Shown here: one piece after another, positions 37,880-46,317 of the stretch
Layout of the letters: each line of letters begins with the position of its first letter
Numbering within the stretch: the first letter of the stretch is position 1
Assembly: GCF_000698595.1 (NCBI RefSeq)
Contig: NZ_JFHC01000003.1
Span: forward strand, 220,041-284,040
Direction: 5' to 3'
Origin: Caballeronia glathei
GTDB taxonomy: Bacteria > Pseudomonadota > Gammaproteobacteria > Burkholderiales > Burkholderiaceae
DNA: 64,000 bases
Translations under genes and position numbers: made by a program
Notes under the pieces: model-generated
The model's input: only the letters and a program-made list of their open reading frames with translations
Database searches by the model: none
Told to the model about the DNA's origin: nothing

Positions 37880-38560
37880 ATGCTCACTATCGACGCGCAA
37901 CCCGGACCCTTCACCTTCGAGCCCTCGAAGACGGCGCTCGTCGTGATCGACATGCAGCGCGATTTCATCGAGCCGGGCGGCTTCGGCGAATCGCTCGGCA
38001 ACGACGTGTCGCTGCTTGCGGCGATCGTGCCGACCGTCGCGTCCCTGCTCGCGCTCGCGCGGCGCGAGGGGTGGCTCGTCGTGCACACGCGCGAGTCGCA
38101 TGCGGCGGATCTGTCCGACTGCCCGCCCGCGAAACGCGCACGGGGCGCACCGAACGCGCGGATCGGCGACCCCGGCAGGATGGGGCGCATCCTGATTCGC
38201 GGCGAGCCGGGCAATGCGATCGTCGACGAACTTGCGCCGCTCGGCTCGGAACTCGTCATCGACAAGCCCGGCAAGGGCGCGTTCTATGCCACGCCGCTTG
38301 GCGGCGAACTCGCCGCGCGCGGCATCACGCATCTGGTGTTTGCCGGCGTGACGACGGAAGTGTGCGTGCAGACGTCGATGCGCGAAGCGAACGATCGCGG
38401 CTACGAGTGCCTTCTCGTCGAGGATGCGACGGCCAGCTATATCCCCGCCTTCAGGCAGGCGACACTCGAGATGGTGCGTTCGCAGGGCGGCATCGTCGGA
38501 TGGACGGCGCCGTTCGCTTCGCTCGCTCAATCACACGGGGAGAAACGAGGATGGAACTGA
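37880..38560 (+). CDS. Isochorismatase-fold cysteine hydrolase, second copy (possible triuret or ureide hydrolase)
   Basis: 226 residues. Triad by position: Asp24 (VVIDMQRDF), Lys129 (IDKPGKGAF) and Cys162 ([18 protein letters not shown]). It is clearly a paralogue of the product of 34573 but differs in the N-terminal and substrate loops ([33 protein letters not shown]). Pairing of two such hydrolases is known for biuret and triuret hydrolases (BiuH, TrtA) in some betaproteobacteria, so a triuret-type activity is a fair hypothesis. The last 10 bp overlap the DUF3225 gene. Confidence 0.8.
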   Translation: MLTIDAQPGPFTFEPSKTALVVIDMQRDFIEPGGFGESLGNDVSLLAAIVPTVASLLALARREGWLVVHTRESHAADLSDCPPAKRARGAPNARIGDPGRMGRILIRGEPGNAIVDELAPLGSELVIDKPGKGAFYATPLGGELAARGITHLVFAGVTTEVCVQTSMREANDRGYECLLVEDATASYIPAFRQATLEMVRSQGGIVGWTAPFASLAQSHGEKRGWN

Positions 38561-38937
38561 ACCGGCCCGAAGTCGTGGCGGAAGTATCGGCCGCATTTGA
38601 CGCCTACGAGCGCGCGCTGGTCGATCACGATGTCGCGGCAATGAACGCGTTCTTCTGGCATGCGCCGCAGACGGTGCGCTACGGCATCGCGGAGATCCAG
38701 CACGGGGGCGAGGCGATCAGCGCATGGCGCGAGACGTGCGTGCCCGTGCCGGCATCGCGGAAGCTGCATCGCACGGTCGTGACGACCTTCGGCACGGATT
38801 TCGCCACGGTGAGCACGGAGTTCACCAGCGACGAGACCCCGTTGCGCGGACGCCAGATGCAGACGTGGGCGAGACTCGGGCCCACGCAGGGGTGGAAGGT
38901 GGTCGCCGCACACGTCAGCCTGATCGCGATGCCCTGA
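38551..38937 (+). CDS. DUF3225 protein, HpxZ/AtzH-like
   Basis: 128 residues of NTF2-like fold: [45 protein letters not shown] ([17 protein letters not shown]) and [13 protein letters not shown]. This is the pattern of HpxZ (oxalurate catabolism) and AtzH (cyanuric acid operon) proteins, small partners that accompany ureide amidases. Its presence supports a ureide or triazine-derived pathway. ACGAGG precedes the start, which overlaps the previous gene. Confidence 0.85.
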   Translation: MELNRPEVVAEVSAAFDAYERALVDHDVAAMNAFFWHAPQTVRYGIAEIQHGGEAISAWRETCVPVPASRKLHRTVVTTFGTDFATVSTEFTSDETPLRGRQMQTWARLGPTQGWKVVAAHVSLIAMP

Positions 38938-38970
38938 TACGCCGACAACGAGAATACAGGGGCTGGCAAC

Positions 38971-39702
38971 ATGAATGACACGCTGACCGATCCCGTTGTT
39001 GCACCGGCGTCACCGGGCGTCGCCAATCCGCTCGCCGAGCAGGTCTACCAGAAGCTCAAGAGCGACATTTTCAGCTTTCGCCTCTTTCCGGGCGACCGCT
39101 TTTCGGAGAGCGGCATCGCGCATCACTATGGCGTGTCGCGCACCCCGATGCGCGACGGGCTCTTTCGCCTGCAACGCGAGGGCTATCTCGAAGTCGGCTT
39201 TCGCCGCGGCTGGAAAGTCGCGCAGATCAACTTCGACCAGCTCGACCAGCTGTACGACCTGCGCATCGTGCTCGAAGCAGCGGCGGTCGAACGGCTCGCG
39301 ACGGGCGGCGACAGGTCGCATGCCGTGCTCGAGGCGCTCAAGGCGACATGGTGTGTGCCGCCGGCATTGCGCGAGTGCGATCCGGTGGCGATGTTCGGCA
39401 TGGACGAGGACTTTCATCGCCAGCTCGTCGCGGCGACGAGCAACGCAGAGATGCTGCGCGTGCATAACGAAGTGACGGAGCGCATCCGCATCGTGCGTCG
39501 GCTGGATTTTCTCAAGCCGCATCGCACGGACGCGACCTACGACGAACACGCAACGATGCTTCACCTGATCGAGCGCGGCCGGCTCACCGAAGCGAACATC
39601 CTGTTGCGCGCGCACGTGACGCAAAGCAAGCTCGAGGTGCGCAAGATCACGCTTTCGATGCTTGCGGAAGCGCGCGACAGCAAGCTGCCGTTTGTTTCGT
39701 GA
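38971..39702 (+). CDS. GntR-family transcriptional regulator (FCD subfamily)
   Basis: 243 residues. The winged helix-turn-helix is at about 17-85 (QVYQKLKSDIFSFRLFPGDRFSES, GVSRTPMRDGLFRLQREGYLEV). The all-helical FCD ligand domain includes LYDLRIVLEAAAVERLA, DEDFHRQLVAATSNAEML and the H-x3-H-type metal positions near the C-terminus (EHATMLHLIERG). It is the last gene of the amide operon, 33 bp behind the DUF3225 gene, and probably senses a pathway compound. The palindrome at 31154 is a candidate site. Confidence 0.9.
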   Translation: MNDTLTDPVVAPASPGVANPLAEQVYQKLKSDIFSFRLFPGDRFSESGIAHHYGVSRTPMRDGLFRLQREGYLEVGFRRGWKVAQINFDQLDQLYDLRIVLEAAAVERLATGGDRSHAVLEALKATWCVPPALRECDPVAMFGMDEDFHRQLVAATSNAEMLRVHNEVTERIRIVRRLDFLKPHRTDATYDEHATMLHLIERGRLTEANILLRAHVTQSKLEVRKITLSMLAEARDSKLPFVS

Positions 39703-39718
39703 GGAAGAGGGGGATTAC

Positions 39719-39758
39719 AGCTACGCGGCGCGGCGATGAAACGCCGCGCCGCGTAGCT
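39719..39758. terminator. Strong hairpin, likely bidirectional terminator
   Basis: Two perfect 17-bp arms (AGCTACGCGGCGCGGCG and its complement) around a 6-nt ATGAAA loop, between the GntR gene and the convergent glycine-zipper gene. No T run follows, so it is not a classic intrinsic terminator, but its place between two convergent genes and its stability fit a transcription barrier or mRNA end. Confidence 0.6.
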
Positions 39759-39772
39759 CATTCACGCATGGC

Positions 39773-39985
39773 TTACTTGCCCACCTGATTGCCGATGATG
39801 CCTCCGACGGCCGCGCCGCCCAGTGTGGACAGCGCATTGCCGCCGATCGCCGCGCCCGCGACGCCGCCGACTCCGGCGCCGATCGCGGTATCGCGCTGAC
39901 GGCGCGTCATGCCGTCGCATGCGGTGAGACCGGCCAATATGCCCGCAATGATGGCGATTACGCCCGCTCGTTTGAATGTATTCAT
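39773..39985 (-). CDS. Glycine-zipper lipoprotein (OsmB/Slp-like)
   Basis: 70 residues. The lipoprotein signal peptide MNTFKRAGVIAIIAGILAGLTAC has a lipobox LTAC with Cys23. After a short basic stretch come glycine-zipper repeats (GAGVGGVAGAAIGGN, LGGAAVGGIIGNQVG) typical of Gly-zipper_2TM outer-membrane lipoproteins, such as OsmB. AGGAG precedes the ATG. Role: probably envelope stress. Confidence 0.85.
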   Translation of the reverse strand: MNTFKRAGVIAIIAGILAGLTACDGMTRRQRDTAIGAGVGGVAGAAIGGNALSTLGGAAVGGIIGNQVGK

Positions 39986-40125
39986 ATCACGCTCCTGTAT
40001 GCGAAGGGTCTTTCCGGGTACAAGAATCCTACGCGAAGACCCGGTATCAAAACCTTGCACATTTGGCGTGAGATCGTCACTTATGTAATCAGATGTTTCG
40101 GTTGTTGCCAATGCTGTCGCACGGG

Positions 40126-41364
40126 CTATGCGCGGCTTTGCGACTTGACGATTTCGCCACGCTGAAGCACGTATTGGATCCGCTCGCCCTGGCCCGACAC
40201 CACACCGATATCGGCAAGGGGATTGCCGTCTACCACGATCAGGTCTGCGATGGCCCCTGCGGCGACGGTGCCAAGCTTGCCACGCATGTCGAGGATGTCG
40301 GCGGCGACCGTCGTCGCGCTGCGCAGCGCTTCGAGGTTGCCGAGCACTTCCGCGCGAATGCGGAACTCGCCGCTCTGGAATGCGTGCATCTCGCCGAGCA
40401 GGTCCGAGCCGAAGCCCATCGGCACGCCGGCGCGCGCGTAGATTTCGAGCGACTCGCGGCCCGCCTGCTGCACGGATGCGACCTTTGCGATCGAGTCCGC
40501 GGGCATGCCGTATTGCGCACCGTGCTTCGCGAGCGCGTCGTAGGTGACGAGCGTCGGCACCACGAACGCGCCGTACTCGCGCATGACTTGCGCCGCCGCC
40601 TCGTCGACGAGATTGCCGTGCTCGATCGTGCGCACGCCGCAGCGCACCGCGCGCGCGATCGAGCGTCCCGTGTACGCATGCGCCATCACGTAGGTATTGG
40701 CCGCTTCGGCTTCGGCGACGATCGCGCGAATCTCGTCCTCCGAGTATTGCGTGTTGGAGATCGGGTCGGTGGGCGAGGCGACGCCGCCCGAGGCCATGAT
40801 CTTGATCTGCGTCGCGCCCTTCTGGATTTCCTCGCGCACGGCGAGCCGCACGGCATCCACGCCATCGACCACGCGCGCGATCGCACCCGCCCGGAAGCAG
40901 CACGAGCACGGCTCAAGCACGTCGCCGCGCGGACGAAAGTCGCCGTGGCCGCCCGTCTGCGACAGTGCCTTGCCCGAAGGGAAGATACGCGGCCCCGGCA
41001 CGAGGCCGGTTTCGACGGCCTGCATCAGGCCCCAGTCGGCGCCGCCCGCGTCGCGCACGCTCGTGAAGCCGCGCGAAAGCATGGCGTCGAGAATCGGCAG
41101 CGCGCGGATCGCCGCGAGGATATTCGGCTGCGTCGCGTTCGTGCCCAGGTTCGCGTTCGACGCGAGCACGTGCACGTGGCAGTCGATGAAGCCCGGCATC
41201 ACGGTCTTGCCGCGCGCGTCGATCACGCGCGCGCCGGGAAAGTCCACGCCGCGCTCCGTCACTTCCACGATACTGCCGTCTTCGATGACGACATGATGAT
41301 GATCGAGCAGGACGCCTTGCCCGAGGTCGAGTACGTTGCCGCCCTGAATCACGGTAATGGTCAT
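40126..41364 (-). CDS. Metal-dependent amidohydrolase (imidazolonepropionase/prolidase-like)
   Basis: 412 residues from ATG 41364, which overlaps the MFS stop by 4 bp. Binuclear-metal amidohydrolase motifs: DCHVHV (strand 1), IKIMASGGV with the carboxylated Lys (strand 4), MAHAYTG (strand 5), TIEHGNL (strand 6) and FGSDLL (strand 8, catalytic Asp). It resembles the Xaa-Pro dipeptidase/cyclic-dipeptide or acyl-amino-acid group of COG1228. The coupled transporter probably brings in the substrate, which is unknown. No nearby amino-acid catabolic genes narrow it down. Confidence 0.88.
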   Translation of the reverse strand: MTITVIQGGNVLDLGQGVLLDHHHVVIEDGSIVEVTERGVDFPGARVIDARGKTVMPGFIDCHVHVLASNANLGTNATQPNILAAIRALPILDAMLSRGFTSVRDAGGADWGLMQAVETGLVPGPRIFPSGKALSQTGGHGDFRPRGDVLEPCSCCFRAGAIARVVDGVDAVRLAVREEIQKGATQIKIMASGGVASPTDPISNTQYSEDEIRAIVAEAEAANTYVMAHAYTGRSIARAVRCGVRTIEHGNLVDEAAAQVMREYGAFVVPTLVTYDALAKHGAQYGMPADSIAKVASVQQAGRESLEIYARAGVPMGFGSDLLGEMHAFQSGEFRIRAEVLGNLEALRSATTVAADILDMRGKLGTVAAGAIADLIVVDGNPLADIGVVSGQGERIQYVLQRGEIVKSQSRA

Positions 41365-42692
41365 TGCATGTTTCCTTGTCGAAGCGAAGTAGCCGTGCGT
41401 CGCGCGTCCCGTATGTAGAACGTGCCGGTCAGACTGATGGCGGCGGCGATCATCACGTAGATGGCGGGCGCCATGTTGCTGCCTGTTTTCGCGATGAGCC
41501 AGGTGATGAAGAAGGGCGCGAAGCCGCCGAAGATCGTCACCGCGAAGTTGTATGCGACGGACAGGCCGGTGGAGAGCACCCGGGTCGGGAAGAGTTCGGC
41601 GAACGCGGCGAGAATGGGGCCGGTGTAGGCTGCGATCAGCACGCCGAACACGGCCTGGAACACGAGCAGCGAGACGAGTCCCGGCGCATGGTTGATCCAC
41701 GCGAACATCGGGTAGGCGAGGAGCAGGATGGCGAGCGCCGCGCCAGAGAGGAAGATGCGGCGGCCGTACGCGTCCGCGAGCTTGCCGACGCAGGGCGAGA
41801 CGCACATGATCATGAGCCCGCCCATCATGCCGGCGATGAAGCCCGTCGACTGCGGCAGGTGCAGCGTGCGCACGGAATACGTCGGCATGTAGAAGAGCAG
41901 CACGTAGGTGCAGACCGTCCAGAGAATGACCATCGAGAAGCTCGCGAACGTTTCGCGCGGAAACGTGGAGAGCACTTCCTTCAGGGGCGACCTGGCCTTC
42001 GCTTCTTCGGCGACGGCGCTGAACGCCGGGGTTTCGTCCATGCGGCTGCGGATGTAGTAGCCGACCGGTCCGATCAGGATGCCGAGCAGGAACGGCAGTC
42101 TCCAGCCCCAGCTGTTGAGCGATTGCGTATCGAGCGACGAGGTCACGAACGTGCCGACGGCCGCGCCGAGCAGCACCGCGAAGCCGATGCTCGCCTGAAT
42201 CCAGCTGGAGTAATACGCGCGCCTTTCGGGCGGCGCGTACTCAGTGAGGAACGCCGTGGCCCCGCCCATTTCACCGCCAGCGGAAAAGCCCTGCAAGAGC
42301 CGCGCGACGACGATCAGCAAGGGTGCCGCGATGCCGATCTGGTCGTAGGTGGGTGCCAGGCCGATCATCGCGGTGCCCAGCGCCATCAGCAGGATGGTGA
42401 GCGAGAGCGCCGCCTTGCGGCCGACCCGGTCAGAGTAGATGCCGAGCACGATGCCGCCCACCGGCCGCATGAAAAAGCCCACGCCGAAGGTGGCGACCGC
42501 GAGCAGAAGCGAGCTCAAGTCGTTGCCCGTCGGGAAGAACAGCTTCGCGATGATCACCGCGAAAAAGCTGTAGACGGTGAAGTCGAACCATTCGAGCCCG
42601 TTGCCGAGCACCGTGGCAATGATGGCGCGCCGGCGTTGCTGCGCGAGCGCGTCGACGGACAGGGCGACGTGCGGCGATAGCGTTCCTTGCAT
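41361..42692 (-). CDS. MFS transporter, metabolite:H+ symporter (MHS) family
   Basis: 443 residues from ATG 42692, behind AAGGAAA; the frame is open to 42788. Twelve membrane helices, with the MHS motifs VLGNGLEWFDFTVYSFFA, FFMRPVGGIVLGIYSDRVGRKAAL and LLQGFSAGGEMGGATAFLTEYAPPERR. The family includes proline/betaine (ProP), citrate and shikimate symporters. Its stop overlaps the amidohydrolase start, so the two are co-translated, and the divergent LysR gene lies upstream. The substrate is likely the compound hydrolysed by the amidohydrolase. Confidence 0.9.
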   Translation of the reverse strand: MQGTLSPHVALSVDALAQQRRRAIIATVLGNGLEWFDFTVYSFFAVIIAKLFFPTGNDLSSLLLAVATFGVGFFMRPVGGIVLGIYSDRVGRKAALSLTILLMALGTAMIGLAPTYDQIGIAAPLLIVVARLLQGFSAGGEMGGATAFLTEYAPPERRAYYSSWIQASIGFAVLLGAAVGTFVTSSLDTQSLNSWGWRLPFLLGILIGPVGYYIRSRMDETPAFSAVAEEAKARSPLKEVLSTFPRETFASFSMVILWTVCTYVLLFYMPTYSVRTLHLPQSTGFIAGMMGGLMIMCVSPCVGKLADAYGRRIFLSGAALAILLLAYPMFAWINHAPGLVSLLVFQAVFGVLIAAYTGPILAAFAELFPTRVLSTGLSVAYNFAVTIFGGFAPFFITWLIAKTGSNMAPAIYVMIAAAISLTGTFYIRDARRTATSLRQGNMQ

Positions 42693-42811
42693 GGTCTCTT
42701 TCCTTGTCAGAAGATGGCTTGTGCGTGTGACTCCCATACTAGAGGGGTAGCGGCTTTTTTCTGAAACGAAAGATTCGCATGCCTGCATGCGCTACGCGCA
42801 TGCGAAATGCT

Positions 42812-43744
42812 TCAGGCTGCCTGTTGTCCCGCCTGTTCCGCATGCCCGGCCTGGTCGGCCTGCTCGAACGCCCAGCGCGTGAAGAGGCGCGCAGCCTGAT
42901 TTTGCGCGCGGTCGTTCGGCGACACGATGTAGTAGCCGCCGCCGTGGCTCGCCGATTCGTGTGTCGCACGCACGAGGAGGCCTTCGTCCAGGCATGCATC
43001 GATCATGTGCCGCCAGCCGAGCACGACCCCCTGCCCGAGGATCGCCATCTGCACGAGCTGAGGATAGTGGTTGATCGTCACGGCCTGCGGCGTCTTGAGC
43101 ATCTGCACGTGATTGAGCGCGAGCCATTCGGGCCACGACATCCACTGACGCTGGCCGTCCTCCTGCATCAGCAGCGTTTCGTTCGCGAGATCGGCGGGGC
43201 TCAGCACGCGGCCGCGCAGATACGCCGGCGAGCAGACCGGAAAGACTTCCTCGTCGAAGATGCGGCGCGCGGTGAAGTGCGCCGCGACGCGCTGCCGCGC
43301 ATAGTAGAAGCCGACATCGAACTCGGCCGGCGAAAGCGACGCGAGCCCGTCGCGCACGATCATGCGCAGCTTGATGTTCGGGTACGCCGCACGAAAGTGC
43401 GGCAGGCGCGGCGTGAGCCACAACACGGCGACGCCCGAGGAACACGCGACCGTCAGTTCGAGATCGCCGTAGCGTTTCATGACTTCGAGCGTCGATTCGG
43501 CGCAGTTCGCAAGCAGGCGCTGCACGTCGACCGCATAGCGCTCTCCCGCGATCGTGAGGCGCAGCGACCGGTGCTCGCGAACGAACAGCGAACGGCCGAG
43601 AAATTCTTCCAGCTGCTGGATCTGCCGGCTGATCGCGCTTTGCGTCAGATGAAGTTCGTTCGCGGCTTTCGTGAAGCTCGCGTGCCTCACGGCCGCCTCG
43701 AAGGCGACGAGGCACTGCAGGGGCGGAAGGGGCGTGATGCGCAT
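42812..43744 (-). CDS. LysR-family transcriptional regulator (GcvA-like)
   Basis: 310 residues from ATG 43744 (MRITPLPPLQCLVAFEAAVRH); the frame is open to 43774. The HTH is ASFTKAANELHLTQSAISRQIQQLEEFLG. The effector domain includes ELTVACSSGVAVLWLTPRLPHF and FDVGFYYA, the GcvA/AmpR-like pattern. It is upstream and on the same strand as the MHS transporter and amidohydrolase, which it may control. The C-terminus carries a short Gln/Ala-rich tail. Confidence 0.9.
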   Translation of the reverse strand: MRITPLPPLQCLVAFEAAVRHASFTKAANELHLTQSAISRQIQQLEEFLGRSLFVREHRSLRLTIAGERYAVDVQRLLANCAESTLEVMKRYGDLELTVACSSGVAVLWLTPRLPHFRAAYPNIKLRMIVRDGLASLSPAEFDVGFYYARQRVAAHFTARRIFDEEVFPVCSPAYLRGRVLSPADLANETLLMQEDGQRQWMSWPEWLALNHVQMLKTPQAVTINHYPQLVQMAILGQGVVLGWRHMIDACLDEGLLVRATHESASHGGGYYIVSPNDRAQNQAARLFTRWAFEQADQAGHAEQAGQQAA

Positions 43745-43971
43745 GACGGGTGCTCGCATTCGATCGGATCGCAACTATCATAAACGCTGCCTCGCGGCGC
43801 GTTGCAGCGTTCCCGTCGACAGGGCATTTTCCGGTATCTTCTGTTTTCAGCGGGCAATCGCAAGAGCAATCGACGCGCAAACCAACGGGTCGTCGGCGCG
43901 TTGCCGCACCGCACACAAAGGCTGCGGGCGGTTTGCGTTCGCGGCGGGGGCATCACTGCGGGTACACGAAC

Positions 43972-45069
43972 ATGAATCTGAAGGATGGAAACGGCTTCGC
44001 CCCATCCGCGCGGCGGATCGTGCTCCTGCTGCTGCTGGCGGGCCTCGCCGCGCTCGGGTATGCGGTACTGCATCTCTTTCTGGTTCCCGTCGCGTGGGCG
44101 GTCATCGTCGCCTATGTGACGTGGCCGACCTACCGGCGGCTGCGCGCGATGCTGCGCGGCAGCGCGGTCGCGAGCGCGCTCCTGATGACGGTGCTCCTGA
44201 CGGGCGCCTTCGTGGTCCCGATGCTTTCACTCATCGTGCCGATGACGCGCGAACTGACGGGCCTCTATCAGGGCGTCGCCAATTACCTCGCGAACAGCCA
44301 TCATCAATTGCCTGAGTTCGTCGCGAAGATTCCCTGGGTTGGGACATGGCTGCAGGACCTCCTGAACCAGATGGCGAGCGATCCCGCGTCCGTGCGCGTG
44401 CAGGTGGCGGATTGGGCGGAACAGTGGAAGAGCGAGGTCGGCCAGTTTGTGGGCGGGGTGGGGCGAAACGCGACGAAGCTCGGCTTCGCCCTCGTCACGC
44501 TGTTCTTCATATACCGCGACGGCGAAATGATGCTGAACCAGTTGCGTGCGGCGCTATGGCCTTTTCTGGGCGACCGGCTGGACATCTATCTGCTGGCGAT
44601 CGGCGGCATGACCCGCTCGGTCGTGTACGGGCTCGTGCTGACCGCCCTCGCGCAGGGCGCGCTCGCCGGGCTCGGCTACTGGGCCGCGGGCGTCGATGCG
44701 CCACTCCTCCTGGCGGCCGTTACTGCGCTGGTCGCGCTGATTCCGTTCGGCACACCATTCGTCTGGGGATCAGTCGGTGCGTGGCTGCTCGTCATGGGCA
44801 ATACCGTCGCCGGGGTCGGCCTGCTGCTCTGGGGGACGCTCGTCGTGAGCTGGGTGGACAACCTGATTCGCCCGCTCGTCATCAGCAGCGCGGCCCGCAT
44901 CCCGTTTCTGCTCGTGATGTTCGGCGTGCTGGGCGGCCTCGCGGCGTTCGGCCTCATCGGGCTTTTTCTCGGGCCCGTCATCGTGGCCGTGCTGATGGCG
45001 CTCTGGCGCGAATGGCAGGCGGAACAGGTAGCGGTTCCGGCCGCCACACGGGACCCCACGCGGCTCTAA
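43972..45069 (+). CDS. AI-2E family (PerM/YdiK) membrane protein
   Basis: 365 residues from ATG 43972, divergent to the LysR gene. About seven to eight membrane segments flank a soluble middle region (PEFVAKIPWVGTWLQDLLNQ, VADWAEQWKSEVGQFVGGVG). The C-terminal part has the family motif LIPFGTPFVWGSVGAWLL and DNLIRPLVISSAARIPFLLVMFGVLGGLAAFGLIGLFLGPV. Members include the AI-2 exporter TqsA and various permeases; the substrate is not predictable. Confidence 0.88.
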   Translation: MNLKDGNGFAPSARRIVLLLLLAGLAALGYAVLHLFLVPVAWAVIVAYVTWPTYRRLRAMLRGSAVASALLMTVLLTGAFVVPMLSLIVPMTRELTGLYQGVANYLANSHHQLPEFVAKIPWVGTWLQDLLNQMASDPASVRVQVADWAEQWKSEVGQFVGGVGRNATKLGFALVTLFFIYRDGEMMLNQLRAALWPFLGDRLDIYLLAIGGMTRSVVYGLVLTALAQGALAGLGYWAAGVDAPLLLAAVTALVALIPFGTPFVWGSVGAWLLVMGNTVAGVGLLLWGTLVVSWVDNLIRPLVISSAARIPFLLVMFGVLGGLAAFGLIGLFLGPVIVAVLMALWREWQAEQVAVPAATRDPTRL

Positions 45070-45251
45070 GGTCGCATCGAGATCGCACACGCACGCAATG
45101 CAGGCCGCTCCACAGGACGCATGATTGCCGATTGGCAATTGGTCGACGAGTCAAACAAGATTTGACACTATTTTTCATCGTGCTGCCGCGCGGCGTGTTA
45201 GAACTCTTACGCCGCTCCATGCTGCTCCACCTCATGTGCTCGATCCTGTAG

Positions 45252-45545
45252 CGGTGCCACGAATCGAGTTCGTGTCACGGTCTTAATCCATCAGGCGAAT
45301 CATTCGCGTCACTGAACGAGCGCGGAAGCTGCGAGCGTCTGTCGTGCATTGCTCACCTCGCTGGCGATTCGAGCGAGCGCGGAATCATCGATTGGTATAA
45401 CCACGTTCGCTTTCCAGGGATCAACGTTAGTGTCGGTTCGTGGCTCGAATTCGTATCGAACGATATTGCCGGAGATGGCGCGTCCGTTTCTCAAGTACTC
45501 TTAGCGGTCACTCACAGTAATGCCGCCTACCGAAGCACCAGTTAA
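45252..45545 (+). pseudogene. Decayed C-terminal remnant of a PAAR-type protein
   Basis: An open stretch without any start codon translates to LNERGSCERLSCIAHLAG, DSSERGIIDWYNHVRF and further residues that line up with LSERGSCEGLSCVAHFAD, GSSERGVVDSRNRVRF in the intact PAAR protein at 46690-47259. The N-terminal PAAR part is missing: the frame is closed by TAG at 45249. The stop (45543-45545) overlaps the start of the effector candidate, the same kind of tight spacing as in working PAAR-effector pairs. Read as the relic of a second PAAR gene that once preceded the effector. Confidence 0.7.
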
Positions 45546-46317
45546 GAACTCTGTTCGCGGACCATTTGAAGCGGACGCGGAACATCAGATCGACACGCGG
45601 ATTCTGGCGGAAGCACGAGCCGCTCTGGAAGGGGCCGCAGCCTATTTCTCTCGAAACGCGATCAGTGATGCAAATGTCAGAACGCGCTACGCTTTCGGAA
45701 TCAAGCGAATGAGCGAAAGCGTGCCGACCGAAGTCGACGCTGGCCGCATGTCGGCTGTCGAGGGTGCAGCCTTTTGTCATGACATGCGCAATCGGATCAT
45801 GGAAGAAGCCAGAAAGATTACTTCGCCGGTAAGCTTGGCGAGGGCGCAAGCGCAAAAAGCTGAACCGCCCTCCCTGGGATATCTTCTCGATAGATATTCG
45901 ACCAAGAACTTCTCTAAGCCCTTTCGAGCCTTGACCGAAGCCGAAAGGGACCGTGCTTGCTACGCCATTATCGAGTCCTCGGGGAGAAGCAACGCGGAAG
46001 TTAGCGCCAAAACCGCCCGACTGAGAGTGCAGGGGAAGGTCGGCCTGTTGATAACCGGAGCGATCGCGGGATACGAAATCGTGGAGGCAAATGACAAGAT
46101 GCGCGAAGCGGAACGACAAGTCGCCGGAATCGAAGGCGGCATGTTGGGCGGTACCCTTGCTGGCATGGTTGCCTCGTCTATCTGCGGACCAGGTGCACCG
46201 ATCTGCGCAATCGGAGTGCTATTGATAGGCTCGTCGGTTGGCGCGACCGTGACACAGATGGCCTACGATGCCTATCTCGATGAACTGGAGGAATTTCGCA
46301 CATGGGGAATCAGATAG
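45520..46317 (+). CDS. Putative type VI secretion cargo effector with glycine-zipper C-terminus
   Basis: 265 residues. The N-terminal two thirds are soluble and helical (ILAEARAALEGAAAYFSRNAI, GYLLDRYSTKNFSKPFRALT, then ESSGRSNAEVSAKTARLRVQG). The C-terminal region (about 170-250) has Gly-rich membrane-prone segments: GLLITGAIAGYEIVEANDKM, GIEGGMLGGTLAGMVASSIC and CAIGVLLIGSSVGATV. Proteins with this S-S-G-R-x-N hinge and glycine-zipper end are often encoded beside PAAR and VgrG genes and are thought to act as membrane-disrupting toxins. That role is inference. GC content is visibly lower than that of the neighbours. Its 3' end overlaps the next gene by 16 bp. Confidence 0.65.
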   Translation: MPPTEAPVKNSVRGPFEADAEHQIDTRILAEARAALEGAAAYFSRNAISDANVRTRYAFGIKRMSESVPTEVDAGRMSAVEGAAFCHDMRNRIMEEARKITSPVSLARAQAQKAEPPSLGYLLDRYSTKNFSKPFRALTEAERDRACYAIIESSGRSNAEVSAKTARLRVQGKVGLLITGAIAGYEIVEANDKMREAERQVAGIEGGMLGGTLAGMVASSICGPGAPICAIGVLLIGSSVGATVTQMAYDAYLDELEEFRTWGIR

